DNA of 64,000 nucleotides from contig JAOLBX010000002.1 of NCBI GenBank assembly GCA_028339355.1, positions 90,218-154,217 of the forward strand, given 5' to 3'. The position numbers and the translations under genes are program-made. The notes beneath the pieces were generated by a model that made no database searches, was not told where the DNA came from, and saw nothing but the letters and a program-made list of their open reading frames with translations. This document shows, piece after piece, positions 37,115-46,281 of this stretch; the stretch's first letter is position 1, and each line of letters starts with the position of its first letter. This DNA is from Bacteroidia bacterium (GTDB taxonomy: Bacteria; Bacteroidota; Bacteroidia; NS11-12g; UBA9320).

Positions 37115-37148
37115 CTTCACAAAAAAAGGCCCGAGCAATGCCCGAGCC
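37115..37148 (-). terminator. Rho-independent terminator after the Lys/Glu repeat protein gene
   Basis: Nine-base GC-rich stem (37128-37136 with 37140-37148, loop AAT) followed on the minus strand by seven T. The two imperfect positions form G.U pairs on the minus strand, so it reads out of the gene at 37172. Confidence 0.85.
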
Positions 37149-37171
37149 TATCATTTTTTTATCTAAATGAA

Positions 37172-38053
37172 TTATTGCCCTATGACTTTTAGAGCTTCTT
37201 CCTCTGCGGCTTTGGCCGCTTCCGCTTTTGCTTTGGCAGCAGCTATACGCTCCTCTGCTTTTGCGATACGTGCTTTTGCTTCTTCGTATTCTGTATCAGA
37301 CATTTCTTTGTTGGCTTTCTTAGCCTCTAGTCTCGCTTTGGCAGCGGCTACCTTATCGTCGCTTCTTGCTATTTTCTCTTCACTCGATTTTATGTCTTTC
37401 TTTCTTTTCTCTACATCATCTTTCAGGTGATCCTTCGCTTTTTTAGCAGAACCATTTCCTTTCATTTTTTCCTTTACCGCTTCTCGTTCCTCTTTAGACA
37501 TTTTTTCAAGGCTCTCCTTTCTGGCTGCTCTCTCTTCTTCAGACATATGACCTACTTTTTTCCCTTTGCCTCTACTTCTCATTTCTTCTCTATGTTCCTC
37601 ACCACGTTGCTTCATCTCTTCTTTTTTAGCAGCTCGCTCTTCCTCAGTCATATTCTCAAACTCCTTTTTGCGAGCTTCTCTCTCCTCTGCACGCATATCT
37701 TTATCCTGGAGATGTTCCTCTTTTCTCTGTTTCATCTCCTCCTTCTTTGCAGCCTTCTCCTCATCGGTCATGTCTTCCAACTTTTCCTTGTGCTCATCCC
37801 TCATCTTCTCCCCTTTTTTACCACCTTTCTCCATATGAGCTCCTTTGGCATTCTTCACTCTCTGCCTCATAGCATCACGCTCTTCGTCAGTCATGTTTTC
37901 TAATTCTGCCTTGCGTGCAGCTCTTTCTTCTTCCGTGAGCTGACCTTTGAGATGTCCCCTGCCATTGCCTTTAGACTTCTGAGCCAGTGCCACATTGGAT
38001 AGCAGTAGTACACTTGCTATCATAATCGTGATTTTAAATAATGATTTTTTCAT
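37172..38053 (-). CDS. Exported Lys/Glu-rich helical repeat protein
   Basis: 293 residues with a signal peptide (first 24, ending VALAQ). The mature chain is almost wholly charged and helical: repeats of the type [EN]M[TS]xEERxAxKxE recur five to six times between residues 40 and 195, alternating with KKEEMKQRxEEH units, then a long Ala/Lys/Glu helix (205-290). No known domain; the MTxEER units recall the LTxxQ repeats of Spy/CpxP-type periplasmic chaperones, but only loosely. It lies 4 bases after a small acidic lipoprotein gene and ends in its own terminator. Composition makes database matches unreliable. Confidence 0.6.
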   Translation of the reverse strand: MKKSLFKITIMIASVLLLSNVALAQKSKGNGRGHLKGQLTEEERAARKAELENMTDEERDAMRQRVKNAKGAHMEKGGKKGEKMRDEHKEKLEDMTDEEKAAKKEEMKQRKEEHLQDKDMRAEEREARKKEFENMTEEERAAKKEEMKQRGEEHREEMRSRGKGKKVGHMSEEERAARKESLEKMSKEEREAVKEKMKGNGSAKKAKDHLKDDVEKRKKDIKSSEEKIARSDDKVAAAKARLEAKKANKEMSDTEYEEAKARIAKAEERIAAAKAKAEAAKAAEEEALKVIGQ

Positions 38054-38057
38054 GTTC

Positions 38058-38258
38058 TTAAATTCCCTCTAATAATTCATCAACATCAGATTCCAAACTC
38101 TCAGCATCTTCTTTTAATACCTCTGTAGTAGCATCCAAATCTGCTTCCACAGATTCTATTTCGTCTACTTCTTTTTCTTTTTGGGGAGCTTTGTTACATG
38201 CGGCTACTACTATGGCTACAAATGCCAATAATAATAGACCTTTTACTTTATTATTCAT
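38058..38258 (-). CDS. Small acidic lipoprotein
   Basis: 66 residues. Signal peptide with lipobox VVAAC (Cys near 20), then a mature part that is nearly all Glu, Asp, Val, Leu and Ala and predicted as one acidic helix. I start at the ATG at 38258, since the six extra codons upstream weaken the signal peptide. Four bases upstream of the Lys/Glu repeat protein, so the two are made together; a complex between them is only a guess. Confidence 0.6.
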   Translation of the reverse strand: MNNKVKGLLLLAFVAIVVAACNKAPQKEKEVDEIESVEADLDATTEVLKEDAESLESDVDELLEGI

Positions 38259-38383
38259 TGTGACAAGAAAACACATTTTTTCTCAAAACCACCGTACTTA
38301 CTGCATCACAGGGCTTTTTTATCTATGAAATCATTCTCAGAACCCATATTTACACCCTCTTTACTTTTCATTCATTCTAGTGT

Positions 38384-38391
38384 TACTTTTG
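38384..38391 (+). promoter_or_regulatory. Candidate -7 box for the DUF1456 gene
   Basis: TACTTTTG (TAnnTTTG) lies 12 bases before the ATG at 38404. Confidence 0.35.
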
Positions 38392-38403
38392 CAGTTGTAA
38401 ACC

Positions 38404-38886
38404 ATGACCACAAACGATATACTCCGCCGTACACGATATGCATTCGATTTTAGAGACTCAGAAATGATGGAGTTGTTTGAATCTGGAGGTATGAAAGTAA
38501 CCCGAGAACAAGTAAAAGCTTGGTTACTAAAAGATGAGTACGAAGGTTTTAAGGAAGCTACGCACAAAGAACTTGCTACTTTTCTCAATGGGCTTATCAA
38601 TCTAAAACGTGGCAAACGAGAAGGCCCTCAACCTCAACCTGAAAAAATACTCACCAATAACATTGTTTTGCGTAAGTTTAAAATAGCAATGAACTGGCAA
38701 GATGACGATATACTGGAAACACTGATGCTAGGTGATATGCGGTTTGGGAGGCATGAACTAAGTGCATTGTTTCGCAAGCCTACACACACGCACTATAGAC
38801 TGTGCAAAGACCAACTTATACGAAAACTTCTGATCGGTATGCATATACGCTACAGGCCAAAACCAGACGTTAATAAAGAGCTTTAG
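38404..38886 (+). CDS. DUF1456 (YehS-like) protein
   Basis: 160 residues made of two copies of the ~65-residue DUF1456 unit (DILRRTRYAFDFRDSEMMELF and IVLRKFKIAMNWQDDDILETL), each helical. Cytosolic, function unknown. The glycosyltransferase frame begins 4 bases after its stop, suggesting one transcript. Confidence 0.88.
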   Translation: MTTNDILRRTRYAFDFRDSEMMELFESGGMKVTREQVKAWLLKDEYEGFKEATHKELATFLNGLINLKRGKREGPQPQPEKILTNNIVLRKFKIAMNWQDDDILETLMLGDMRFGRHELSALFRKPTHTHYRLCKDQLIRKLLIGMHIRYRPKPDVNKEL

Positions 38887-38890
38887 GACA

Positions 38891-39685
38891 TTGAGTCTAT
38901 CTGTTGTCATATCGTATTACAAGAATCTACCCAACCTAGAGTTGCTTCTGGAAGGGTTAGAAAATCAAAGCGATAAAAATTTTGATGTCATAATTTCTGA
39001 GGACGATCACAACTCAGAAACAATGGATTTCATTGCTCAGCAAAAGGGAAAACACGCTTTTGGTATTTCTCATATTTACCAAGAAGAAGATCTTGGTTTC
39101 AGAAAAAACATGATGCTCAATAGAGCCATCACTACTTCCAACGCTAATTTTTTAGTTTTCTTGGATGGCGACTGTATCCCAGACAAGCATTTGGTGCGAG
39201 CATATAGAAAAGCTGCTCAACAAGGATTCATTTTTGCTGGCAGACGTGTTATGCTTGGAAAACAATTCAGTGCACAGCTTATGAATACCAAGTCTACCTC
39301 CAAGCTCACCTTTGGTAATCTACTGCTATCTGATAGCACTAAAACAAAAGAAGCTCTGCGGAGTCCTTTTCCGCTAGCCATAAAAACCAATAAAGGATTG
39401 CTGGGTTGCAATTGGGGTGTTACAAAACAAGATTTGCTCGATGTCAATGGTTTTGATGCTGACTATGTACGTGCAGGAGTAGGAGAAGACAACGATATAG
39501 AATGGAGGCTTCTGGCCAATGGTCTTCAAACCAAATCCATGAAAAACAAAGCCATCGTATACCACATTTATCATCCCCGCTCCTATTCTGAAGATGGCGT
39601 GCAAGCCAATTTCAGACTGTGGGATCAGAAAAAACAATTGAATAATATCAAGTGTTTGAATGGTATACAGGACCTAAGAGTCTGA
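38891..39685 (+). CDS. Family 2 glycosyltransferase
   Basis: 264-residue soluble GT-A glycosyltransferase: VVISYYKN at the start, SEDDHNSET, the DxD motif DGDC near 97, GFDADYVRAGVGEDNDIEWRL near 190-210 with the acceptor-side acidic residues. The start is TTG, directly after DUF1456. No membrane segments. Acceptor unknown. Confidence 0.83.
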   Translation: MSLSVVISYYKNLPNLELLLEGLENQSDKNFDVIISEDDHNSETMDFIAQQKGKHAFGISHIYQEEDLGFRKNMMLNRAITTSNANFLVFLDGDCIPDKHLVRAYRKAAQQGFIFAGRRVMLGKQFSAQLMNTKSTSKLTFGNLLLSDSTKTKEALRSPFPLAIKTNKGLLGCNWGVTKQDLLDVNGFDADYVRAGVGEDNDIEWRLLANGLQTKSMKNKAIVYHIYHPRSYSEDGVQANFRLWDQKKQLNNIKCLNGIQDLRV

Positions 39686-39692
39686 TACCGCA

Positions 39693-40559
39693 ATGACTAA
39701 CAAAACATTAAAACACGTTATCCCAGCTCAAAAAGTAAATATGGGCGGAAACTATCTGGACCAACCCTTGCCCACCGACCGTTTGGATCATCTAGATCCA
39801 TTTTTGCTCATACACCATTGGCACAACTTCTTGCCTGGAGGGCAACGACCTCAAGAAGCAGGTGTGGGACCACATCCTCACCGAGGATTCTCGCCAGTTA
39901 CATTTATTTTTAAAGGTGCAGTAGAACATAGAGACTCTCTGGGTCAACAAGCTACTGTGGAAGCCGGAGGTACACAGTGGATGTTTGCCGGGCGTGGTAT
40001 TACACACAGTGAGCGATTCCCAAGAGATTTGGTGGAAAACGGTGGTGAACTGGAGTTTATTCAGTTTTGGGTAAATGCCCCTTCAGCACACAAAATGGAA
40101 GCTCCTTTTTATAAGCCAATCGCTATGGAAGAAACTCCATTGGTAGAAGAAAAAAATTCTAAGATATGGGTGGTAAGTGGAGACTACAAAGGCACCAAAG
40201 GTGTAGCACCTACCTACTCTCCACAAACTCTGCTGCGTGGCGAACTCAAAATAGGTGGCGAAGTGACTATCGCTATCCCAAAATCCTACAACACACTCAT
40301 TTATGTGCTGGAAGGCGGTGTAAAAACGGATGAAAAAACATTGCTCACAAAGGATATGGGAGTATTCAATACGGATGGAGACGCCATCACCATCACCGCT
40401 ACGGCAGACTCACGCTACATTGTACTCAGCGGAGAGCCTATCAATGAACCAGTAGCACAGTATGGCCCATTTGTGATGAGTGACCAGACCCAGGTAATGC
40501 AGGCCATTCGTGATTCTCAAATGGGTAAAATGGGAATATTGATTGAGGAATTCGATTAA
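39693..40559 (+). CDS. Pirin family protein
   Basis: Bicupin of 288 residues. The N-terminal cupin has the metal ligands in PHPHRGF (near 61-67) and ITHSE (near 107-111), so the iron site is intact. Pirins act as quercetin-type dioxygenases or redox-sensing partners; which applies cannot be told. Seven bases after the glycosyltransferase gene. Confidence 0.9.
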   Translation: MTNKTLKHVIPAQKVNMGGNYLDQPLPTDRLDHLDPFLLIHHWHNFLPGGQRPQEAGVGPHPHRGFSPVTFIFKGAVEHRDSLGQQATVEAGGTQWMFAGRGITHSERFPRDLVENGGELEFIQFWVNAPSAHKMEAPFYKPIAMEETPLVEEKNSKIWVVSGDYKGTKGVAPTYSPQTLLRGELKIGGEVTIAIPKSYNTLIYVLEGGVKTDEKTLLTKDMGVFNTDGDAITITATADSRYIVLSGEPINEPVAQYGPFVMSDQTQVMQAIRDSQMGKMGILIEEFD

Positions 40560-40636
40560 GCAATCCAATCCCATAACCAATACTGATAAGCATCATTTTT
40601 TAGGCAGGTACTCCTGTATACTCTTGCAGTATCGTA

Positions 40637-41872
40637 ATGAGTACATACACCTATTGGAAAAAACTAAAGCAGACCGAGATACAGCAACACGTATTTGCTG
40701 CATTGGACCAAAACGTAAACTATAGAGAACAAAACATCTTGGGCATACCTGCCTCTCACCTAGACGACAAGGTGTTTTCTCAAGATGAGGCATTTCTGAA
40801 GAATGCTCCTTTTATAAGTACGATGGTGCAAAACCCGAACCATATCGGCTGCCATACACTGGGGCACTCCGAGCCTTTTTTTGCGGGAACCCAACAAATA
40901 GAAAAAGATGTAATAGACATATGTGCTGTAGACATACTGAAAGCAGAACCCGACACGTGTGACGGATACATAGCATCAGGTGGTACAGAGGCCAACATAC
41001 AGGCCATATGGATCTACCGCAACTATTATCAAACTGAGATGGGAGCTCAGAACAATGAAATCTCGATAATATGCTCTGCAGATAGCCACTACAGTATGGA
41101 CAAAGCTGCTAATCTGCTTGGCATTCAAATACACAAGGTAGCCTTAGATACCGCAGTGAGAAGCATCACTGCTCACACCATAAAAGACGCTATCTCGACA
41201 GCCAAAAACAATGGAGCCAAGTATTTCATAGTGGTAGCCAATATGATGACTACCATGTATGGCTCCGTAGATGACATCGATGCCTATACCGCTATACTGG
41301 CAGAAACCAACTCACCATTCAAACTGCATGTGGATGGTGCATACGGAGGATTTTATTTCCCTTTTTCTACGGAGCACAATAAACTCAACTTTGCAAATGA
41401 GCACGTAAGCTCGGTAACGCTCGATGCTCACAAAATGGCTCAAGCCCCCTATGGTACAGGAATATTTTTGGCTCGCAAAGGCCTCATCGCCTATGCCAAT
41501 ACCAAGGCAGGCTATGTAGAAGGTGAAGACTATACACTCATAGGTAGCAGAAGTGGAGCCAATGCAGTGGCCGTATGGATGATACTCGTGACCAACGGCC
41601 CTTTTGGGTGGTTCGAAAAAGTATACATCTTACAAAAAAGAACCGAGTGGATGTGCCAAAAACTGAAAGAACATGGACTCAAGTATTACCGAAATGCCTA
41701 TGCCAATATTATCACATTGCATGCCGAAGGAGTGTCTCCAGAAGTGGCACACAAATATGGCCTAGTGCCCGATAAACATGCGAATCCATCTTGGTACAAA
41801 ATAGTAATCATGGAACACGTGACTCTCGAAAAACTGCATATGCTACTGGCAGAATTTGAGAATGCCGTTTGA
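40637..41872 (+). CDS. PLP-dependent group II decarboxylase-like protein
   Basis: 411 residues. The cofactor Lys is in LDAHKMAQAPYGTGIF near 268-283, the GGTEANIQAIW motif binds the phosphate near 115, and the HVDGAYGG motif near 231 supplies the Asp for the pyridine nitrogen. The fold is that of glutamate/aromatic amino-acid/histidine decarboxylases, but substrate-specific residues are not diagnostic enough to name the amine. Alone; its 3' end overlaps the -33 part of a repeat/promoter element. Confidence 0.82.
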   Translation: MSTYTYWKKLKQTEIQQHVFAALDQNVNYREQNILGIPASHLDDKVFSQDEAFLKNAPFISTMVQNPNHIGCHTLGHSEPFFAGTQQIEKDVIDICAVDILKAEPDTCDGYIASGGTEANIQAIWIYRNYYQTEMGAQNNEISIICSADSHYSMDKAANLLGIQIHKVALDTAVRSITAHTIKDAISTAKNNGAKYFIVVANMMTTMYGSVDDIDAYTAILAETNSPFKLHVDGAYGGFYFPFSTEHNKLNFANEHVSSVTLDAHKMAQAPYGTGIFLARKGLIAYANTKAGYVEGEDYTLIGSRSGANAVAVWMILVTNGPFGWFEKVYILQKRTEWMCQKLKEHGLKYYRNAYANIITLHAEGVSPEVAHKYGLVPDKHANPSWYKIVIMEHVTLEKLHMLLAEFENAV

Positions 41873-41937
41873 TATTACACCATAGAAAGGGTAGTTTTGA
41901 GAAATAGAAAACGATAAAATAAATATGACTGGTCCGC
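41870..41937 (+). repeat. Dispersed intergenic repeat, copy A, with promoter-like boxes
   Basis: Begins in the stop codon of the decarboxylase gene. TTTG (about 41868-41871), 20 bases, then TAGTTTTG (41892-41899) fit the Bacteroidota -33/-7 pattern. Downstream it shares AATAGAAAACGATAAA and a GGTC-ending tail with copy B at 43803. It would serve the broken HrgA-like gene at 41992. Confidence 0.55.
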
Positions 41938-41991
41938 CTCTGTAAGATTTGCCTGTTACCGCAAACTCCATTATCTGTAATTAAAAAGAAG

Positions 41992-42972
41992 ATGTTAAAG
42001 ACTCTAAAAGAAGCCATATTAGAAAGTTTAAATGAAATAAAAGGAACTACAAATTATAAGGAAGTTTGCAAGCACATTATTGAAAATAATTATTATGATT
42101 TTGGTGACGCTAAAACACCTCCTTCTACAGTCTCTGCTCAACTTGGAGACTTTATTAGAAAAGGGGATTCCAGAGTAAAAAGAATAAAAGGAAAAGGAGG
42201 CACATACTCTTATTACCTTACAAAAAACGAAAATGAAATAGGTATTGATGTCTTAACTCAAATAGAACCTAGCAGTAAAAAGTCAAGTAATGCCAAATCG
42301 TACAATGAACGAGATTTACACACTCTGTTAAGTTCATATTTGAAGAACATTGGAGTTTATTCTAAAACAATCTTTCACGAACAATCAAAAAACAGTAAGG
42401 ATAGTCACCAAAAATGGATTCACCCCGATATGGTTGGAATTAGCTTTCTGAATCTACAAACTAAAGTTAGTCAGACATTTCTTAAAGCCGTAAACAAAGC
42501 TGACACTTTCAAAGTCACATCTTATGAGGTAAAGAAAGAAATCAATACCGATTATGAATTAAAAAAGACGTTTTTCCAAGCTGTGTAAAATTCAAGTTGG
42601 GCCAATTATGGATACCTCGTAGCATTTGAAATATCCGATAGTCTAAACGATGAAATGGAACGATTGAATCAATCTTTTGGCATAGGAATAATCGAGCTAA
42701 AACAAAATCCTTATGAGAGTAAAATATTGTATCCTTCTAAATACAAAGAACTTGATTTTAAAACTATTGATAAACTCTGTAAGATCAACGGCGATTTTTC
42801 AAAATTCATTGAACAAACAGAGAAATTACTTACAGCAACAGATCGCTACGTAAATGCAACTGAAAAAGAATTGGATGAGTTTTGCGATTACTATTTTAAA
42901 AGTGATTCTGAAATAGATAAGTACTGTGCAGATAAAAATATACCTATAGATGAAGCTACAGACAACAGTTAG
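41992..42972 (+). pseudogene. HrgA-like / HARE-HTH restriction-associated protein, interrupted by a stop
   Basis: One frame from 41992 to 42972 broken by a single TAA at 42586-42588. N-terminal winged-helix HARE-HTH domain (about 3-85: LKEAILESLNEIKGTTNYKEVCKHI, DFIRKGDSRVKRIKGKGG), then a COG2958-like endonuclease-type part (HPDMVGISF near 145, KVTSYEVKKEI near 180, ANYGYLVAFEIS after the stop). Reading S in place of the stop gives AV-S-NSSWANYGY, which fits the family, so a TCA-to-TAA type change is likely. Such proteins are tied to restriction systems. No methylase gene nearby. Could be a sequencing error. Confidence 0.75.
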
Positions 42973-43057
42973 AGTAAAATATATTTTGCACTAACCGCTG
43001 GCAAACATTCTGAACATTGGGATGAATACAAACGTTAATTTTGAACAATAATAAACC

Positions 43058-43786
43058 ATGGAAAAAACAGTTTCAGAAGCCATTTCTTACAGACGATCAG
43101 TACGAGTATACAAAGACGAATCCATCGATTCTGATAAAGTAAAACAATGCTTGGTGAATGCCTCGCTAGCACCTACGAGTAGCAATCTTCAGCTTTGGGA
43201 GTTTTATCACGTTACGGATAAAGGAACGTTGGGTAAATTGGCCAAGGCTTGTTTTAGTCAGAGTGCAGCAAGAACCGCACAACAAATGGTAGTAGTGGTC
43301 TCTCGCAAAGATCTATGGCGAAAAAGAGCAAAATCCAATCTGAATTTTATAGGAAATTCGTATGCTAAAGAGGGTCTTAGCGAGAGGGACGTGAAGCGAA
43401 AAAAAATGGCTTCTGGTTATTATAGCAAATTGATTCCTACGGTTTACACCGATTTTTTGGGAATACTTGGTTTCTTCAAATACCTCGCCTTTCAAATCGT
43501 GGGGTTATTCAGACCCATATATAGGCAAGCTCGATTGAGTGATATGCGAATAGTCGCTCACAAAAGTGCTGGACTAGCCGCTCAAAATTTTATGATAAGT
43601 ATGGCGGCCATTGGTTATGACACTTGTCCTATGGAGGGTAGTGACACATTGAGAGTAAAAAGAATCCTAAACCTCCCTAGAGGTGCTGAGATAAATATGG
43701 TCATCGGATGCGGTATACGAGATGAAAAAGGAGTCTACGGACCAAGGTTTAGAGTTCCATTTGAAGAAGTGTATTTTGAAGTTTGA
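43058..43786 (+). CDS. Nitroreductase family protein
   Basis: 242-residue FMN-dependent NAD(P)H oxidoreductase. Opening ISYRRSVRVYKDES is the FMN-binding Arg motif, LAPTSSNLQLWEF binds FMN, and GLAAQNFMISMAAIGYDTCPMEG is the C-terminal half; an inserted stretch (about 95-155) is hydrophobic in places. Complete. Physiological electron acceptor unknown. Confidence 0.88.
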   Translation: MEKTVSEAISYRRSVRVYKDESIDSDKVKQCLVNASLAPTSSNLQLWEFYHVTDKGTLGKLAKACFSQSAARTAQQMVVVVSRKDLWRKRAKSNLNFIGNSYAKEGLSERDVKRKKMASGYYSKLIPTVYTDFLGILGFFKYLAFQIVGLFRPIYRQARLSDMRIVAHKSAGLAAQNFMISMAAIGYDTCPMEGSDTLRVKRILNLPRGAEINMVIGCGIRDEKGVYGPRFRVPFEEVYFEV

Positions 43787-43802
43787 TTGATTTCTAAAAG
43801 TT

Positions 43803-43881
43803 ATAGAACGTCCACTTGCTATTCTTTTGCAAAAAAGATAGGTTTGAAAATAGAAAACGATAAATGATATATGTGCCGGTC
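43803..43881 (+). repeat. Dispersed intergenic repeat, copy B (longest)
   Basis: Seventeen bases after the nitroreductase stop. Shares CCACTTGCTATTCTTTTG (18 bases) with copy C at 46282 and AATAGAAAACGATAAA with copy A, so it links the two. Contains TTG, 20 bases, TAGGTTTG (43839-43846), a full -33/-7 promoter pattern. The nearest downstream gene is about 200 bases away. Confidence 0.6.
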
Positions 43882-44077
43882 AAATATACAAGTGTTGTGC
43901 ATCATTAGAAGTGATCAAAATAAATTAGCTCAGAAGCTAAATCATTCCTTGTATTAAGACTAGAGTAAAACAAAACGGATGACCTTCAGAAACCACCATT
44001 GACAATTAATACCAATTTTCAAAAAAAACTTTGTTTACTATTGTAACCAACTCAAATCTCCAACTAATACCATTTAC

Positions 44078-46249
44078 GTGAAAGTTCTACTTTTATCATT
44101 CTTGCTAGTAGCAATAAACATTTTTACTATCTCTACAGTTTTAGGACAAACTATAGATACATTAACCAACGAAAGGCTTGACCGACGAGATGACGGCTTG
44201 TTTTACGAGCAACAAAGCGAGACCCCTTTTTACGGCGTTGTTTTGTTGGACCATTACTATCCAGTAGAAATTGAATATGTGAATGGTGAAAAAGTTCGCA
44301 AATGCACTTATTATAAAAATGGGGAAAAGAAAAGCGAAGAAAACTACGTGAATGGCCAGCAGGAAGGTGTGCAGACTAGTTGGTATGAAACTGGACAAAA
44401 ACAATCTGAATTTCATTATAAAAATGGAGAGCAAGAAGGCTTGCAGACCCTATGGTACAATTATTTGGAAGCATCAGTCAATGATACTGAAGAGGCCGAA
44501 GGATACATGGAATTCTATGATGATGGTGCTTCAGTAACCGAGGAAGCTGTGGAAGCTACAGAAGAAAGCATAGACGTGATAGAAGATGCACCATTGGGTG
44601 CAATGGAAGCTGGCGTAGAGACCTCTCAAGCGAGTAGGCGTAAAGACAAAAGCAATGAAATAGTTAAAGAATGGCTTGGAAAAGAACAGAAGGAAAGCGA
44701 AAAAAACTATGTAAATGGTCAGAAGGAAGGATTGCAGATGACTTGGCATAGAAATGGGCAGAAGGAAAGTGAATATAATTATGCAAATGGTAAACGCAAA
44801 GGCTTGCAGAACGAATGGTATGAAAACGGGCAAAAGAAAAGCGAATCCAATAGTGGTGAACGTGAAGGATTAGTGACCGAGTGGTATGAAAATGGTCAGA
44901 AGAAAAGCGAAAGAAATTATATAAATGAAAATCTGAATGGTCTTCAAGCCGAATGGTACAAAAACGGGCAAAAGAAATCAGAAGGTACAATAAACGGCCA
45001 GAAGGGTATTAGAGCAGTAGAGTGGTACGAGAATGGCCAAAAGAAGTCAAAAGTAAATTTCATCAATGGCAAACCTGATGGAGAGCAGGCAAAGTGGTAT
45101 GAAAATGGGCAAAAAAAATACGAGTGCAACATTGTAAGTGGGCAGCTAGACAGCCTACTAACAATGTGGTATGAAAATGGGCAAAAGCACATAGAAAGTT
45201 CGGTGTTTTATGAAGAAACAAAATTTTTAAGAAATGAGAGCATACAGCTCTGGGCTGGATTATTAGTTTCTAAAGGAGGTACAATAAAGGTTTGGCAACC
45301 AAATGGAGAGAGAATAGGTTCTGCTACTGCCAAGCTCGTAGAAGGTAAATACTATGTCCTACAGGAAACTTGGTATCAAAATGGCCAAAAACAATATGAA
45401 TTTAACTTACTAAACGGCCAAAATGAGGGAAAGCAGACTAGCTGGTATGAAAATGGTCAGAAGGAAAGTGAAGGAGTTTTTCTAAACGGGAAGCAAGAGG
45501 GCAAGCAATTAAAATGGTATGAGGGTGGTCAAAAGGAAAGTGAAGGAGTTTTTCTAAACGGGAAGCAAGAGGGCAAGCAATTAAAATGGTATGAGGGTGG
45601 TCAAAAGCAATTTGAAATAAACTATCTAAAAGGCATCAAAGACGGTCAATGGACAAAGTGGTATGAAAATGGACAAAAGAAAGCTCAATATAGCTATAGA
45701 AATGATATTCGTAAAGGCATGCAAACAGAGTGGGATATTAATGGCGAGCGAATTAATAAAGAGAATGTATCTAGACCAAATAAAGCTTCTTCAAAAAATG
45801 AAGACACTACTTATGCCGCACATTTTTTCAGTTTGGATGATTCAAAGAGTAAATTCAAAATTCTAGCAGCCAAAGACAACTTTTTTAGTTACACCATTGA
45901 TGGAAAACTTCACGATTCTGCCCAAGAACCGTTAATCAAATTGACAGTTGGACCCTATTATCTGGCGGACAAAGTCCTCGATGAGGGCGAATTACAAGTT
46001 TGGGTAAACACAGTATTTAACATGGTGTTTGGAAGTGAAGATTTAGACATTATTTATGAATCGGATTTAGGTGCGAACGGTTATACTTCGTATGCAGTGC
46101 TCAAGAGGAGAAGTAATGATGAAGCATATCTGTACTTTCAAAGTATTGTGCATAAAGGGAATGAAGTCCAAATAATGGTGTCACAAGAGGGTGGAGTATT
46201 TGATGCTGAAGAAATCCGCAAATTGATACGCACTATCAAAATGAAGTAG
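44078..46249 (+). CDS. Exported YwqK/MORN-type repeat protein
   Basis: 723 residues: signal peptide (first ~24, ending VLG), then roughly twenty copies of a 23-24-residue unit with the core WYENGQKKSE and spacer NGKxEG, the MORN_2/YwqK repeat, interrupted by an acidic linker (about 130-185) and one degenerate region near 395-420. The last ~165 residues are a separate domain of unknown kind. Start is GTG at 44078. Two adjacent repeats at 45461-45604 are identical at DNA level, a sign of recent slippage or unequal crossing-over. The database name 'toxin-antitoxin YwqK antitoxin' is historical; there is no toxin gene here. Probably surface or periplasmic; role unknown. Confidence 0.85.
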   Translation: MKVLLLSFLLVAINIFTISTVLGQTIDTLTNERLDRRDDGLFYEQQSETPFYGVVLLDHYYPVEIEYVNGEKVRKCTYYKNGEKKSEENYVNGQQEGVQTSWYETGQKQSEFHYKNGEQEGLQTLWYNYLEASVNDTEEAEGYMEFYDDGASVTEEAVEATEESIDVIEDAPLGAMEAGVETSQASRRKDKSNEIVKEWLGKEQKESEKNYVNGQKEGLQMTWHRNGQKESEYNYANGKRKGLQNEWYENGQKKSESNSGEREGLVTEWYENGQKKSERNYINENLNGLQAEWYKNGQKKSEGTINGQKGIRAVEWYENGQKKSKVNFINGKPDGEQAKWYENGQKKYECNIVSGQLDSLLTMWYENGQKHIESSVFYEETKFLRNESIQLWAGLLVSKGGTIKVWQPNGERIGSATAKLVEGKYYVLQETWYQNGQKQYEFNLLNGQNEGKQTSWYENGQKESEGVFLNGKQEGKQLKWYEGGQKESEGVFLNGKQEGKQLKWYEGGQKQFEINYLKGIKDGQWTKWYENGQKKAQYSYRNDIRKGMQTEWDINGERINKENVSRPNKASSKNEDTTYAAHFFSLDDSKSKFKILAAKDNFFSYTIDGKLHDSAQEPLIKLTVGPYYLADKVLDEGELQVWVNTVFNMVFGSEDLDIIYESDLGANGYTSYAVLKRRSNDEAYLYFQSIVHKGNEVQIMVSQEGGVFDAEEIRKLIRTIKMK
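45461..45604 (+). repeat. Exact 72-base tandem duplication within the repeat protein gene
   Basis: Positions 45461-45532 and 45533-45604 are identical and encode two copies of one 24-residue unit in frame. The other units of the gene have diverged, so this duplication is recent. Confidence 0.9.
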
Positions 46250-46281
46250 CCCATAAACAAACTAGAAAATACTAAATAGAT

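Noticed and set aside
37427..37903. 158-codon + strand frame rich in Phe, Leu and Ser
   Set aside because: It is the antisense of the Lys/Glu repeat gene; AAG/GAA codons read backwards give Phe/Leu/Ser.
45461..45604. CRISPR-like direct repeats
   Set aside because: Repeats are in frame inside a coding gene, adjoin without spacers and encode protein repeats.
44078..46249. A toxin-antitoxin system suggested by the YwqK family name
   Set aside because: No toxin gene next to it, and the protein has a signal peptide; the name is inherited from database history.
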